A stretch of 64,000 nucleotides of DNA from JAAZBA01 sp964461815 (GTDB taxonomy: Bacteria; Bacillota; Clostridia; Oscillospirales; QAMX01), in assembly GCA_964461815.1 (NCBI GenBank), contig CAYWVF010000006.1, positions 61,069 through 125,068 of the forward strand. Direction: 5' to 3'. The position numbers and the translations under genes are program-made. Positions 36,550 through 45,537 of the stretch are shown here, piece after piece. A model generated the notes under the pieces. The model ran no database searches, was not told where the DNA came from, and saw only the letters and a list, made by a program, of their open reading frames with translations. The number at the start of each line of letters is the position of its first letter. Within the stretch, counting starts at the first letter, position 1.

Positions 36550-37019
36550 TTTCTTATAGCCATGCCGCTGAGATTAGCCTCTCTTGAATCGATTATCAGT
36601 GTCACCGGTCCGTCATTTTCCAGCTCCACATGCATATGCTCTCTGAACACACCTGTTTGAGTCTCTATACCTCTGGCGCGGCACTGCTTTATATAGTATT
36701 CGTACAGCTCATTAGCTTCATTAGGAAGCTCTGCCTTCATAAAATTAGGACGTTTTCCCTTTCGGCAATCTCCGCAAAGCGTAAAATTCGATATTGCAAG
36801 TATCTTTCCGCCTACATCTGCAAGCGATAGATTCATCTTACCGTTTTCATCCTCAAATATACGAAGTCCCGTACATTTTTCGGCTAAGTATTCGGCATCC
36901 GCTCTGTCGTCACCCTTTTCAACGCCTACAAGGATCATAAAGCCCTTTTCTATCTCGCCCTTTATCTCTCCGCCTACACTGACTCTGGCATAGGATACTC
37001 TTTGTACTATAGCTCTCAT
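36546..37019 (-). CDS. dtd: D-aminoacyl-tRNA deacylase
   Basis: Removes D-amino acids, and glycine mischarged on tRNA-Ala, from tRNA. The 157-residue protein has MRAIVQRVSYARVSV and the active-site ISNFTLCGDCRKGKRPNF region; NDGPVTLIIDS, the cross-subunit GP motif, follows. The family usually reads SQFTL; here it is SNFTL. The C terminus is about ten residues longer than usual. It follows rel by 14 bases. Confidence 0.94.
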   Translation of the reverse strand: MRAIVQRVSYARVSVGGEIKGEIEKGFMILVGVEKGDDRADAEYLAEKCTGLRIFEDENGKMNLSLADVGGKILAISNFTLCGDCRKGKRPNFMKAELPNEANELYEYYIKQCRARGIETQTGVFREHMHVELENDGPVTLIIDSREANLSGMAIRK

Positions 37020-37033
37020 ATTTTTACCTCGAT

Positions 37034-39229
37034 TTACTGTATACTGCGCTTTACATCGCTTACACCTGTCACCTTTTTAAGCTTTACCATGACCTGTCCG
37101 AGCTGTTCGGCATTTGTTAGATTGATCACCGCATTCAATATCGCATTTCCGTTTCCAAGATCTCTTGCCGTAAGACTTGATACCTCTATTCTCATATCAT
37201 ACAGCACATTCGCAATATCTACAAGGAAGCCTATCCTGTTTTTACCGGCAATAGCCAATGCCGATTGATATTTGTTTTCATGCTTCGTTTCCGATGCAGC
37301 CTGTGATTTCTCGGGTATATCCCAATGTACCGTCAGGAATCTGTTGTCTTTATCCTCGTTCTTCTTGTTCATCAGCGCCGTAACGTTCGGGCAATCGGCT
37401 CTGTGTACCGATACTCCGTAGCCCTTCGTTACAAAGCCTACGATCTTATCTCCGGGTATCGGAGTACAGCAGCGTGCAAATTTTACAAGGCAGTTGTCAA
37501 CGCCCTCTACTATTACGCCGCCTGTCGCTTTCGTAGCCTTTGAAGCCTTTATCATGCTTATCTTTGCGGCTTTTTCCTGCTTTGACGCTTCTTCCTGTAC
37601 TCTGTTTACTACCTTTCTTACACTTACTCCACCGTAGCCTATTCCGGCGTACAGATCATCAACCGTTTGGAAGCTCATCTTCTTTACGATCGTAAGCTTC
37701 ACATCCTCCTGCATAAACACATTTAGCAGATTATTATGCTTAAGCTCTGCCTCAAGCTCCTCACGGCCTGTCTGGATGTTTTCTTCCCTGCGTTCCTTTT
37801 TAAACCATTGCTTTATCTTATTTCTCGCTTCGCCTGTTCTGGCTATCTTCAGCCAGTCACGTGACGGGCCCTTTGCGGCATTCGAAGTAAGTACCTCTAC
37901 GATATCTCCATTGTTGAGCTGATAATCGAGCTGCACCATTTTGCCACTGACCTTCGCTCCGAGCATTCTGTTACCGACCGCAGAGTGGATCGCATATGCA
38001 AAGTCTATCGGTGTCGCACCTGCCGGCAGGTTTATAACATCACCCTTCGGAGTAAATACGAATACCTCGTCCGTAAACAGATCTATTCTCAAATTCTGAA
38101 TAAAATCCTCTGCTTCCGAGTTCTGCTGAGTTTCAAGCAGCTGCCGTACCCATGCGAACTTAGCCTCATCACCCGTCTGTGTCAGACCGTGCTTATATTT
38201 CCAATGAGCCGCAATACCGTATTCCGCAGTATTATGCATATCATACGTTCTTATCTGAACCTCAAATGGCTTTCCCTCACGACCTATGACAGTCGTATGG
38301 AGTGACTGATACATATTCGGCTTCGGTGTACTGATATAATCCTTGAATCTACCAGGCATCGGTCTGAACAGATCATGTATCATTCCGAGTACGTTATAGC
38401 AGTCGTTTACAGTATCTACTATAACACGGACAGCGTATATATCATATACCTCGCTGATATCCTTGTTCTGCATATATACCTTGCGGTATATACCGTATAT
38501 ATGCTTTACTCTTCCCTCGACCTTTGCCTTGATCCCACTTATAAGCAGACGATCCTCTATCCTTTTGATTATTATAGAGAGGAATGTATTTCTTTCGGTA
38601 GATGAGCTTTCAAGATAGCTTATAATCTCATTATATCCGACAGGATCGAGATAGTGTATGGATATATCCTCAAGCTCGACCTTGACATTATTCATACCGA
38701 GTCGATGTGCGATCGGTGCATATATCATCATCGTCTCGAATGCTATCTCTCTCTGCTTTTCCGGAGTACGAAACTCCAGCGTTCTCATATTATGAAGACG
38801 GTCGAAAAGCTTTATTATTATTACCCTTATATCCTGCGCCATTGCCATAAACATTTTACGCAGGTTTTCCATTTCCTCCTCTTCCTTTGTGTAATAAGGA
38901 AGTCTTGTAAGCTTTGTAACTCCGTCTACCAGATACGCTACCTCTGCTCCGAATTTACTCTTTACATCATTAAATGATGCATCCGTATCCTCCACAACGT
39001 CATGCAGAAGAGCCGCCGCAATAGTATCTACATCCATTCCGGCATCTGCCAGCATCTCGGCGACCGCAACGGGATGCATGATATACGGGTCACCGCTTTT
39101 TCTCTTTTGCCCTACATGGTGCTGTGAAGCATACTCGTAAGCGCGGCACAGCTTGTCCGCATCAGATTCCGCATATTTATTTTTTTTCAATATTTCTTCA
39201 AATTGCAATTTAATATCGGTTTCCGTCAC
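37034..39229 (-). CDS. rel: Bifunctional (p)ppGpp synthetase/hydrolase Rel
   Basis: A 731-residue RSH enzyme controlling the stringent response. The N-terminal HD hydrolase has H52, H76-D77 and the LLHDVVEDT motif. The synthetase domain (about 200-340) includes DIYAVRVIVDTVNDCY and PNMYQSLHTTVIG. A TGS domain (VFVFTPKGDVINLPAG, about 400) is followed by a zinc-finger-like CCTPIPGD region and a C-terminal ACT domain. It begins at GTG 39229 behind GAGG, in the recJ-rel-dtd operon. Confidence 0.96.
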   Translation of the reverse strand: MTETDIKLQFEEILKKNKYAESDADKLCRAYEYASQHHVGQKRKSGDPYIMHPVAVAEMLADAGMDVDTIAAALLHDVVEDTDASFNDVKSKFGAEVAYLVDGVTKLTRLPYYTKEEEEMENLRKMFMAMAQDIRVIIIKLFDRLHNMRTLEFRTPEKQREIAFETMMIYAPIAHRLGMNNVKVELEDISIHYLDPVGYNEIISYLESSSTERNTFLSIIIKRIEDRLLISGIKAKVEGRVKHIYGIYRKVYMQNKDISEVYDIYAVRVIVDTVNDCYNVLGMIHDLFRPMPGRFKDYISTPKPNMYQSLHTTVIGREGKPFEVQIRTYDMHNTAEYGIAAHWKYKHGLTQTGDEAKFAWVRQLLETQQNSEAEDFIQNLRIDLFTDEVFVFTPKGDVINLPAGATPIDFAYAIHSAVGNRMLGAKVSGKMVQLDYQLNNGDIVEVLTSNAAKGPSRDWLKIARTGEARNKIKQWFKKERREENIQTGREELEAELKHNNLLNVFMQEDVKLTIVKKMSFQTVDDLYAGIGYGGVSVRKVVNRVQEEASKQEKAAKISMIKASKATKATGGVIVEGVDNCLVKFARCCTPIPGDKIVGFVTKGYGVSVHRADCPNVTALMNKKNEDKDNRFLTVHWDIPEKSQAASETKHENKYQSALAIAGKNRIGFLVDIANVLYDMRIEVSSLTARDLGNGNAILNAVINLTNAEQLGQVMVKLKKVTGVSDVKRSIQ

Positions 39230-39253
39230 TGCTTTGCCGCCTCTTTCTTTGAT

Positions 39254-41350
39254 TTATTCACACGATCTCAGCTCACGAAGTATTCTTGAGCTGTTGATAT
39301 CTGTCTTTTCCTTTACGACCCTCGTCTTGATACTCAGCATACACTCTTCATCGTCAAAGCTATACTCAAAAAGCTTCAGCTCATCAAAAATATCAAGTGC
39401 TGCAAGAAGCTTACCCAAATTTATCTCGGTCCTTGATTCAAATCTGAGCTTTCTGTAAAACTTCGATGCGTTTATCATCAGCAGATTGTCCTTTGCATAT
39501 CTGTTGACGCCTCGCCATATTGCCACAAGCTCTTCTCTTGAAGGCCTTAGTCTGTCAGCCTCTTCACGAGTGAGCTTCTCTCTGCTTCTGAATCTATTAT
39601 ACAGCTTCAAATCAGACTCATCCAAAGCCGTATCATCCTCGCAGCGTTTAATGTCCTTTAATATAAGCTGTACCTCACGTCCTCTGAAGCTGTTGATGTC
39701 CGCAGTAAAGGCTACGTCTACCACATCACCCTCCGCTAACGGCAGCTCATCGAGGCTTATTCCGAACATAACAGCATCATATGTACGTCCGTCGCTCTCT
39801 AACATGAACCTCGCATGCTTATCATTTCCAATAGGTATCATTGAAACGATCTTCATGTTCCTTATGCAAAACTTAGGCTGAGGATTTCCCATTCCGTATG
39901 GCTCAAGCTTAGACAGCTCATCCACCGCATTCAGTGTCAGCTCATCCGCACTTATCTCACAATCTATTTCTATACTCGGGATGCACTCATCCGTCAGACA
40001 GCTTGCCGCATATTCGTACAGCTCCTTACGAAACTGTGTAAGATTATCTTTGCCTATAGTCAGCCCGGCTGCAAGCTCATGTCCACCGTATTTGCTGAGC
40101 AGGTGACTGCATTTCGACAGTGCCTCAAAAAGATTGAAGCCCTTTATACTTCTGCCTGAGCCCTTTCCCTCATCCTCATCGATCGATATCAATATCGATG
40201 GACAAAAATATTTATCCGCAAGCTTCGAGGCAACTATACCTATGACTCCGTGATGCCAGTTTTCGTGCCACAGCACTATTGCTTTATCCTTTTTTTTGTC
40301 AAAGGAGCTTCCCAGCTGCTCTGTAGCTTCCTCGAATATTTTATTTTCCATCGCCTGACGCTCACGATTCATCTCACAGAGCTTTGCCGCAAGTCTGTCA
40401 GCCTCATTTGCATCTCCCGTAAGAAACAGCTGTGCCGCAAGCTCTGCCTTACCGAACCTGCCCGCCGCATTGATCCTCGGTGCAAGTACGAAGCTTACAG
40501 TCGTTGCCGACACTCTCTTTCTTTCACGTCCATCCTGTGCACAGTGACGCATGAGCGCACGCAGTCCGACATTTCTTGTCATGGCAAGCTTACGAATACC
40601 GAGATCCGTTATAAATCTGTTTTCCCCCACAAGCGGCATAACATCGGCTATCGTGCCTATTGCCACAAAGGTTATATATTCAGTGTCGAGCTCTGTTCTG
40701 TTCTTTTTCAGCCGCATATCCAGTGCTCTGACTAACGCCCACGCTACACCTACTCCGGCAAGCTCCTTGAAATCGTACTCGCAACCGGGCTGCTTCGGGT
40801 TCACTACTGCATCTGCATCCGGAAGATCGTCTTTACATTCATGATGATCCGTTATAACAAGCTTTACACCTATCTTCTTACAGTACTCTGCCTCCTCTAT
40901 AGCCGTAACTCCGGTATCGACCGTTACGATGAGCTCGACTCCGCTATTTTTCAGCTTATCTATAGCTTCACAGTTCAGCCCATAGCCCTCGTTGAGCCTA
41001 TCGGGTATATAATACTGACAATCCGCATTTACGCTCCGCAAATACTTCGTTATAACACATACAGATGTTATTCCATCTACATCATAATCTCCGTAAACTG
41101 CGATCTTTTTGTTTTTCTCTATCGCATCTATTATTATTTCTACTGCCTTTCCCATATTTTTCATCCGCATCGGATCACAAAGCTTCTGCGATGATGTATC
41201 AAGAAAGGTCTTTATCTCTTCATCCGTCGTTACACCTCTGGCACAAAGCACAGACGATGTGAGTGCAGACAAGCCCGTACGCTTTTGTATGTCCTTTGCT
41301 GTCGCTCTGTCGAAATTTTGAGATATGATCCATTTTTTGGTTTTTATCAT
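39254..41350 (-). CDS. recJ: Single-stranded-DNA-specific exonuclease RecJ
   Basis: A 5'-to-3' single-strand exonuclease used in repair and recombination. The 698-residue protein has the DHH-family metal motifs: YGDYDVDGITS (near 80), VDTGV and ITDHHE (near 158-163). The DHHA1 domain (SGRSIKGFNLFEAL... GGHELAAGLTI) and a C-terminal OB-like domain follow. The ribosome site is weak (AAGATCAAGCT), but a consensus promoter lies 80 bases upstream. It heads the recJ-rel-dtd-MBL-hemZ-kinase chain. Confidence 0.95.
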   Translation of the reverse strand: MIKTKKWIISQNFDRATAKDIQKRTGLSALTSSVLCARGVTTDEEIKTFLDTSSQKLCDPMRMKNMGKAVEIIIDAIEKNKKIAVYGDYDVDGITSVCVITKYLRSVNADCQYYIPDRLNEGYGLNCEAIDKLKNSGVELIVTVDTGVTAIEEAEYCKKIGVKLVITDHHECKDDLPDADAVVNPKQPGCEYDFKELAGVGVAWALVRALDMRLKKNRTELDTEYITFVAIGTIADVMPLVGENRFITDLGIRKLAMTRNVGLRALMRHCAQDGRERKRVSATTVSFVLAPRINAAGRFGKAELAAQLFLTGDANEADRLAAKLCEMNRERQAMENKIFEEATEQLGSSFDKKKDKAIVLWHENWHHGVIGIVASKLADKYFCPSILISIDEDEGKGSGRSIKGFNLFEALSKCSHLLSKYGGHELAAGLTIGKDNLTQFRKELYEYAASCLTDECIPSIEIDCEISADELTLNAVDELSKLEPYGMGNPQPKFCIRNMKIVSMIPIGNDKHARFMLESDGRTYDAVMFGISLDELPLAEGDVVDVAFTADINSFRGREVQLILKDIKRCEDDTALDESDLKLYNRFRSREKLTREEADRLRPSREELVAIWRGVNRYAKDNLLMINASKFYRKLRFESRTEINLGKLLAALDIFDELKLFEYSFDDEECMLSIKTRVVKEKTDINSSRILRELRSCE

Positions 41351-41430
41351 AGCTTGATCTTGAGCTTAAGGCACCTGTCCTTATTTCTCCGTTCTCACTC
41401 CCGCTTATATAGATATATTTAATACCTTTC

Positions 41431-41459
41431 ATTATAACAAATTTTTCTCATAAATTCAA
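41431..41459 (-). promoter_or_regulatory. Sigma-A promoter of the recJ-rel operon
   Basis: TTGAAT (41454-41459), a 17-base spacer and TATAAT (41431-41436) on the minus strand; the leader before recJ is about 75 bases. Confidence 0.85.
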
Positions 41460-41477
41460 CAAAAAATTTGTGTCTCA

Positions 41478-41795
41478 TCATATCCAATATCTTTTTCTCT
41501 TTTCCTTTCTGTTTTTACCTCTGCACTGTCTGTTCCCTATATCGCATGACGATGTATCGAATCTTACAAGTACTATATCATCACCTATTTTCTCTATTTG
41601 ATCCCAGCAGATAACATATTCATCGCTTCCGGAAAACAATGTAAATATGCTCCATCGTCCCGGAACAATTATCGATACGAGCTTGCCTGTACACACGTCC
41701 ACCTCTACATCACATATATATCCTAGCCTGCATCCATCGCACACATTTATTACCTCTTTGCATTGCAGCTCCGCTATACGACAATTTATACCCAT
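41478..41795 (-). CDS. YlmC/YmxH-family PRC-barrel sporulation protein
   Basis: A 105-residue PRC-barrel protein with GINCRIAELQCKEVINVCDGCRLGYICDVEVDVCTGKL and an IIVPGRW segment, the signature of the YlmC/YmxH family found in spore-formers. The ATG at 41795 is used because AAAGGTGG lies about 8 bases upstream. The final 20 residues are basic and cysteine-poor, unlike the cysteine-bearing first half (C5, C12, C18, C21, C27, C34). Role unknown; YmxH is sporulation-associated in Bacillus. Confidence 0.87.
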   Translation of the reverse strand: MGINCRIAELQCKEVINVCDGCRLGYICDVEVDVCTGKLVSIIVPGRWSIFTLFSGSDEYVICWDQIEKIGDDIVLVRFDTSSCDIGNRQCRGKNRKEKRKRYWI

Positions 41796-41881
41796 ACTGC
41801 TGCCACCTTTCAAAATAATACTTCATATATATTATTTTATGCACGATAAATCGACTTGATCATATATCCCGAAAAAAAGCA

Positions 41882-41910
41882 TTGAATATTTTTCGGCAAT
41901 GTGTTAATAT
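41882..41910 (+). promoter_or_regulatory. Sigma-A promoter of the serine dehydratase operon
   Basis: TTGAAT (41882-41887), a 17-base spacer and TAATAT (41905-41910), 34 bases before the sdaAB start. No riboswitch-like structure fits in this short leader. Confidence 0.8.
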
Positions 41911-41943
41911 AGGAGTGTATGAGAAAAAGGAGGTACTTTGATA

Positions 41944-42621
41944 ATGGCTATTTCCATTTTCGATATAATAGGCCCTATCACAGTCGGTCCGTCAAGCTCG
42001 CATACCGCCGGGGCGGTAAAGATCGGTAACATAACACGCTCTATAGTTGGAGGTAACGTTGATGAGGCCGATATAACATTCTACGGCTCATTTGCTCAGA
42101 CATATTCGGGTCACGGTACGGATAAAGCACTTATAGGCGGTTTACTCGGACTGTCTATGGACGATCCCGATATACGCAACGCTCCCGAGCTTGCACATCA
42201 AAGCGAACTCAGATACACCATCACAACATCAGACGACCCGAGATTTCATCCGAACACAGTCCGCATAATTGCAAAAAACGGTGTTCGCAGTGCTAATATA
42301 CGTGCATCCTCCGTTGGCGGCGGTGTTATATCTTTGGACTATATGAATGGCTATATGATAGGTATATCCTGCAATCTGCCTACACTCATTGTCCCTCATC
42401 GTGATCTTCCCGGTACTATTGCGGCTATATCAAAGGAATTGGCGTCAGACGATCTTAACATTGCATATATGAAGCTTTCACGAGCAAAACGAGGCGGAAG
42501 CGTAGTAGTCGTATTTGAGATCGACAGCCCTGTTCCGAAAAGAACGCAGGAAAGGATCAGAATGATAACCGGTATAGATGATATCATATACATATCATCA
42601 CTGCGAGACGATAATGAATAG
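41944..42621 (+). CDS. sdaAB: L-serine dehydratase, iron-sulfur-dependent, beta subunit
   Basis: A 225-residue subunit of the two-part clostridial L-serine dehydratase, which converts serine to pyruvate and ammonia. The N-terminal FDIIGPITVGPSSSHTAGAVKIG motif is diagnostic. The C-terminal ACT domain (about 145-215, TLIVPHRDLPGTIAAISKELA) probably senses serine. The ATG at 41944 has GGAGG 10 bases upstream; a TTG two codons earlier is an alternative. Confidence 0.94.
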   Translation: MAISIFDIIGPITVGPSSSHTAGAVKIGNITRSIVGGNVDEADITFYGSFAQTYSGHGTDKALIGGLLGLSMDDPDIRNAPELAHQSELRYTITTSDDPRFHPNTVRIIAKNGVRSANIRASSVGGGVISLDYMNGYMIGISCNLPTLIVPHRDLPGTIAAISKELASDDLNIAYMKLSRAKRGGSVVVVFEIDSPVPKRTQERIRMITGIDDIIYISSLRDDNE

Positions 42622-42638
42622 CGAAAGGTTGGTTTACT

Positions 42639-43535
42639 ATGAGCTTTACAAGTCTTCAAACACTGGTTGAAGATGCGCTCGATACAGGAGTTTCCATATC
42701 GGAGCTTGTTATAACTATCGAATGTGAGGATTACGGTGTTACTGCCGAATCTGTCATAAAAAGAGTCAGGAAGACTCTCGACGTCATGCGTGGATCCTGC
42801 CAAAAATATATCGATGCTCCGTCTGTATCTCTCAGCGGCATAACAGGCGGCTACTCTGTATTAATGAATAAATATATCAAAAGCTTTCAGCCTCTTTCAG
42901 GTGAAACCGCTGCAAAGGCTGCAATGTATGCACTGTCCGCATCCGAGGTCAACGCCTCAATGGGTGTCATTGCAGCTGCCCCGACAGCAGGCTCATGCGG
43001 TATTCTTCCCGGTGTGCTGCTTGCGGTAGCCGAAAAAAGAGGCAGCAGTGAGGATGACATGATCAGAGCGCTTCTAACCGCTACAGGTATAGGTGCAGTC
43101 ATAGCCACACGTGCCACCATATCGGGTGCTGAGGGCGGATGCCAAGCTGAGTGCGGTACAGCTGCCGCTATCGCTGCTGCCGCTGCATGTGAGCTTTGCG
43201 GAGCAGCGCCCGACGTATGCGTAAATGCCGCAGCGTTGGCACTGAAAAACTCACTCGGACTTGCATGTGATCCTGTATGCGGTCTTGTCGAGGTGCCCTG
43301 TGTCAAGCGTAATGCGATATTCACCTCGGTAGCGCTCACAGCAGCCGACATGTCATTGGCAGGCATAAAAAGCGTTATACCTGCGGATGAGGTAGTGGAT
43401 GCTATGATGTTTATAGGTGCGGAAATGCCCGTATCCATCCGTGAATCCGGCACAGGAGGGCTTGCCGCTACCGAAACGGGTAAAAAAATAAGGCAGAAAA
43501 TAAACGAGTCAAAAAAGAACTATAAAACACTTTAA
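42639..43535 (+). CDS. sdaAA: L-serine dehydratase, iron-sulfur-dependent, alpha subunit
   Basis: A 298-residue catalytic subunit that binds the [4Fe-4S] cluster. The cysteines lie in GSCGILPG, GGCQAECG and ACDPVCGLVEVPC. GVIAAAPTAGSCG and RESGTGGLAATETGKKI are family signatures. It starts 17 bases after the beta subunit. Both subunits are intact, so the enzyme should be functional. Confidence 0.95.
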   Translation: MSFTSLQTLVEDALDTGVSISELVITIECEDYGVTAESVIKRVRKTLDVMRGSCQKYIDAPSVSLSGITGGYSVLMNKYIKSFQPLSGETAAKAAMYALSASEVNASMGVIAAAPTAGSCGILPGVLLAVAEKRGSSEDDMIRALLTATGIGAVIATRATISGAEGGCQAECGTAAAIAAAAACELCGAAPDVCVNAAALALKNSLGLACDPVCGLVEVPCVKRNAIFTSVALTAADMSLAGIKSVIPADEVVDAMMFIGAEMPVSIRESGTGGLAATETGKKIRQKINESKKNYKTL

Positions 43536-43557
43536 CGATATAAGGAAGGTATATAAA

Positions 43558-44442
43558 ATGAGAGAATTTATGATCTCCGGTTTTGCAGATGAGATATGCG
43601 ACGATTTTGAAACACAGCTTCAGGTAGTCACAAAGCTCGGAATGAAGTATATTTGCGTCCGCTCTGTTTCCATAGACGGAATACGTAAATCTATCGCAGA
43701 TACAACAGTTGATGAAGCTCGTGATGTCCTTCTTCCGTTGCTCAACAAGTACAACGTAAAGGTATCCTCCATCGGCTCACCGATAGGCAAGATCAACGTA
43801 GGTGATGAGGAAGCCTTTGCGACGCAGCTTACACAGCTCGATACGCTTTGCCAAATCGCAAACGTATTCGGTGCAAAGTATATGCGTATGTTCAGCTTCT
43901 ATATACCGAACGAAGAAGATCCTGCCACTTATAAGGATGAGATCTTCAGCAAGATAGCAAAATTCATCTCGGTATGCGATAAATACGGAATCATTCCTAT
44001 CCATGAGAATGAGAAGGGTATTTACGGTGATATCGGTCCTCGCTGTCTTGAGCTGCTCGAGCATTTCAAAAGCACTTCCCTTCGCTGTGCGTATGATTTT
44101 GCCAACTTCGTCCAGTGTGATGATGATCCCGTCGAGGCATATAAGCTTGTAAAACCGTACATCGAATATATCCATATTAAGGACGCTGATGCCAAAACAG
44201 GTAAAAATGTACTCTGTGGTACAGGCGACGGTCATATCGGCGAGCTGCTCGCAGACGTATTTGCATCCGGCTACAACGGTTTCCTTACAATGGAGCCGCA
44301 TCTGCATATTTTCTCATCACTTAAGACTCTCGAGCAGGGTGATGTCTCGGATGTTATAGCAAAGAACACCTTTGATGACGGTGCATCCGCATACGGTGCT
44401 CAGTACAAAGCGCTGTGTGATATACTTAAAACAATAGCATAA
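43558..44442 (+). CDS. Sugar phosphate isomerase/epimerase-family TIM-barrel protein
   Basis: A 294-residue xylose-isomerase-like TIM barrel. FADEICDDFETQLQVVTKLGMKYICVRS starts the barrel. Metal-ligand candidates are the Glu in IPIHENEKGIYGD, the Asp/Asn in CAYDFANF, the His in YIHIKDAD and the Glu in TMEPH. AGGAAGG lies 9 bases before the ATG. It follows sdaAA by 22 bases and shares its terminator, so it is in the serine dehydratase operon. The substrate is unknown. Confidence 0.85.
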   Translation: MREFMISGFADEICDDFETQLQVVTKLGMKYICVRSVSIDGIRKSIADTTVDEARDVLLPLLNKYNVKVSSIGSPIGKINVGDEEAFATQLTQLDTLCQIANVFGAKYMRMFSFYIPNEEDPATYKDEIFSKIAKFISVCDKYGIIPIHENEKGIYGDIGPRCLELLEHFKSTSLRCAYDFANFVQCDDDPVEAYKLVKPYIEYIHIKDADAKTGKNVLCGTGDGHIGELLADVFASGYNGFLTMEPHLHIFSSLKTLEQGDVSDVIAKNTFDDGASAYGAQYKALCDILKTIA

Positions 44443-44463
44443 AAGCTGTCAATACAGTAAAAT

Positions 44464-44503
44464 GTCCTCCCTGTGATCTTGATCCATAGGGAGGACTGCT
44501 TTA
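44464..44503. terminator. Terminator between the serine dehydratase operon and the XRE gene
   Basis: Perfect 9-base stem GTCCTCCCT (44464-44472) / AGGGAGGAC (44488-44496) with a 15-base loop. T-rich tails lie on both strands (TGCTTTAT on plus; ATTTTACTG on minus). Confidence 0.85.
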
Positions 44504-44517
44504 TATACATAGCCGCA

Positions 44518-44850
44518 TTATTTTCTTCTTCTGCAACGCAGGCATCTTTTTCTTCTTCTGATCGTATGCAGATATCTCCTGAGCGTCATATTCGGTGATT
44601 TTAAGCCGCGCTCAGTATTTTCTCCATCGATGATATAGAAACACTCATCGACATTCAGGCATTTTGCAATTTTCCGCAGAACGGATAGGCTTATCATCCT
44701 GCTCTGACCTGTCTCATATCTGTATAATGTCGTTTTGCTTATCCCTGTGAGCGTACAAAGCTCATCCATACTTATTGATTTTTCTTCTCGGTATTCTTTT
44801 ATTCTCTGCCCTATTATTTTTGCTTCGGCAGAGTTTCTTCTGTAATGCAT
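44518..44850 (-). CDS. Small XRE-family helix-turn-helix protein
   Basis: A 110-residue protein with one Cro/C1-type HTH. IGQRIKEYREEKSISMDELCTLTGISKTTLYRYETG lies at about 13-48, and ISLSVLRKIAKCLNVDECF completes the fold. The C terminus is strikingly basic with scattered cysteines (RRYLHTIRRRKRCLRCRRRK). It has its own promoter at 44884-44912 and shares the convergent terminator. Targets unknown; no phage or toxin partner is adjacent. Confidence 0.85.
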   Translation of the reverse strand: MHYRRNSAEAKIIGQRIKEYREEKSISMDELCTLTGISKTTLYRYETGQSRMISLSVLRKIAKCLNVDECFYIIDGENTERGLKSPNMTLRRYLHTIRRRKRCLRCRRRK

Positions 44851-44883
44851 TTTCTGTCAACCTTTACCAAATGTATTTTCGTC

Positions 44884-44912
44884 ATGATACCATATATTAC
44901 AAATACTTTCAA
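44884..44912 (-). promoter_or_regulatory. Sigma-A promoter of the XRE gene
   Basis: TTGAAA (44907-44912), a 17-base spacer and TATCAT (44884-44889) on the minus strand. Confidence 0.75.
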
Positions 44913-45019
44913 TCGTCTGAATTACTAAATATTGGATTTAAAATTTCAAATAAACGGTCTGTTTTGTTAAAAAGTGATTAATTATCAATGAGCGCACTTT
45001 AAATTCCCTCAATTCTCAT

Positions 45020-45040
45020 ACTCCGAAATATTTTCGGAGT
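45020..45040. other. Hairpin in the gene-free region
   Basis: Perfect 9-base stem ACTCCGAAA (45020-45028) / TTTCGGAGT (45032-45040) with a 3-base loop and no T tract. The stretch 44913-45105 around it has no supported gene. Confidence 0.6.
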
Positions 45041-45105
45041 TCGTCAGAATACGATCATTGCTTTCAAAATAATCAAATTTTTTCTGCTATAATTTGCATC
45101 AATAG

Positions 45106-45134
45106 TTGACTTATCCAACTTAAACTGATATAAT
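45106..45134 (+). promoter_or_regulatory. Strong sigma-A promoter of the leader RNA / APC permease
   Basis: TTGACT (45106-45111), a 17-base spacer and a perfect TATAAT (45129-45134). The start point is expected near 45141, almost 400 bases before the permease start codon. Confidence 0.88.
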
Positions 45135-45140
45135 AAGTAT

Positions 45141-45537
45141 GCTTATTTTTCAGGCACCAAACAGAGCGATCGGATATTCGAAAATCATTAGGGAAATAAG
45201 TATTAATAAAGTGTGTGAGCCTTGTATACTCTTACGGTTTCGGCTGCAATTTCTTACAAATCACGCACGGTAACATGCTGTGATGAGCATGTTTTTCAAG
45301 CCTACGGAGTTTAGCAGGCACATTGTATTGACGAATACGTCTGAAACGCATCAGTGACTATCCTCTTGACTTGGTATCTCAGCCGGAGATGTCGAGTCAT
45401 TAAAGATATTTGTGCATTCAACATCTGTTGGAGCGGATGTATTTGTCGCTATTCGTGTAAGTCAAACAGTACAGTGATGTTATGATAATATCCTGCATCT
45501 GTAATACTTAAACATTTTAATATCAGGAGTGATTACA
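45141..45537 (+). ncRNA. Long hairpin-rich leader or independent ncRNA, class unknown
   Basis: No open frame with a ribosome site is seen. An eight-base stem with one wobble, GTGTGTGA (45211-45218) / TCACGCAC (45261-45268), encloses TTGTA (45222-45226) / TACAA (45255-45259). It is followed at 45272-45296 by AACATGCT / AGCATGTT and TTTTT, a terminator-like hairpin. Further hairpins lie at 45325-45338 (GTATT/AATAC), 45367-45399 (TGACT/AGTCA with ATCTC/GAGAT inside) and 45421-45440 (ACATCTG/CGGATGT). I could not match it to lysine, glycine, SAM, T-box, glutamine or ydaO classes, nor to 6S, SRP, RNase P or tmRNA. An attenuator upstream of an amino-acid permease is the likeliest reading, by inference. 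Confidence 0.6.

Noticed and set aside
41351..41424. A riboswitch in the recJ-rel leader
   Set aside because: The leader is only about 75 bases and shows no stable paired structure.
45141..45340. 6S RNA or another housekeeping ncRNA in the gene-free region
   Set aside because: The region folds into several separate hairpins, not one long rod with a central bubble. Conserved RNase P, SRP and tmRNA motifs are absent.
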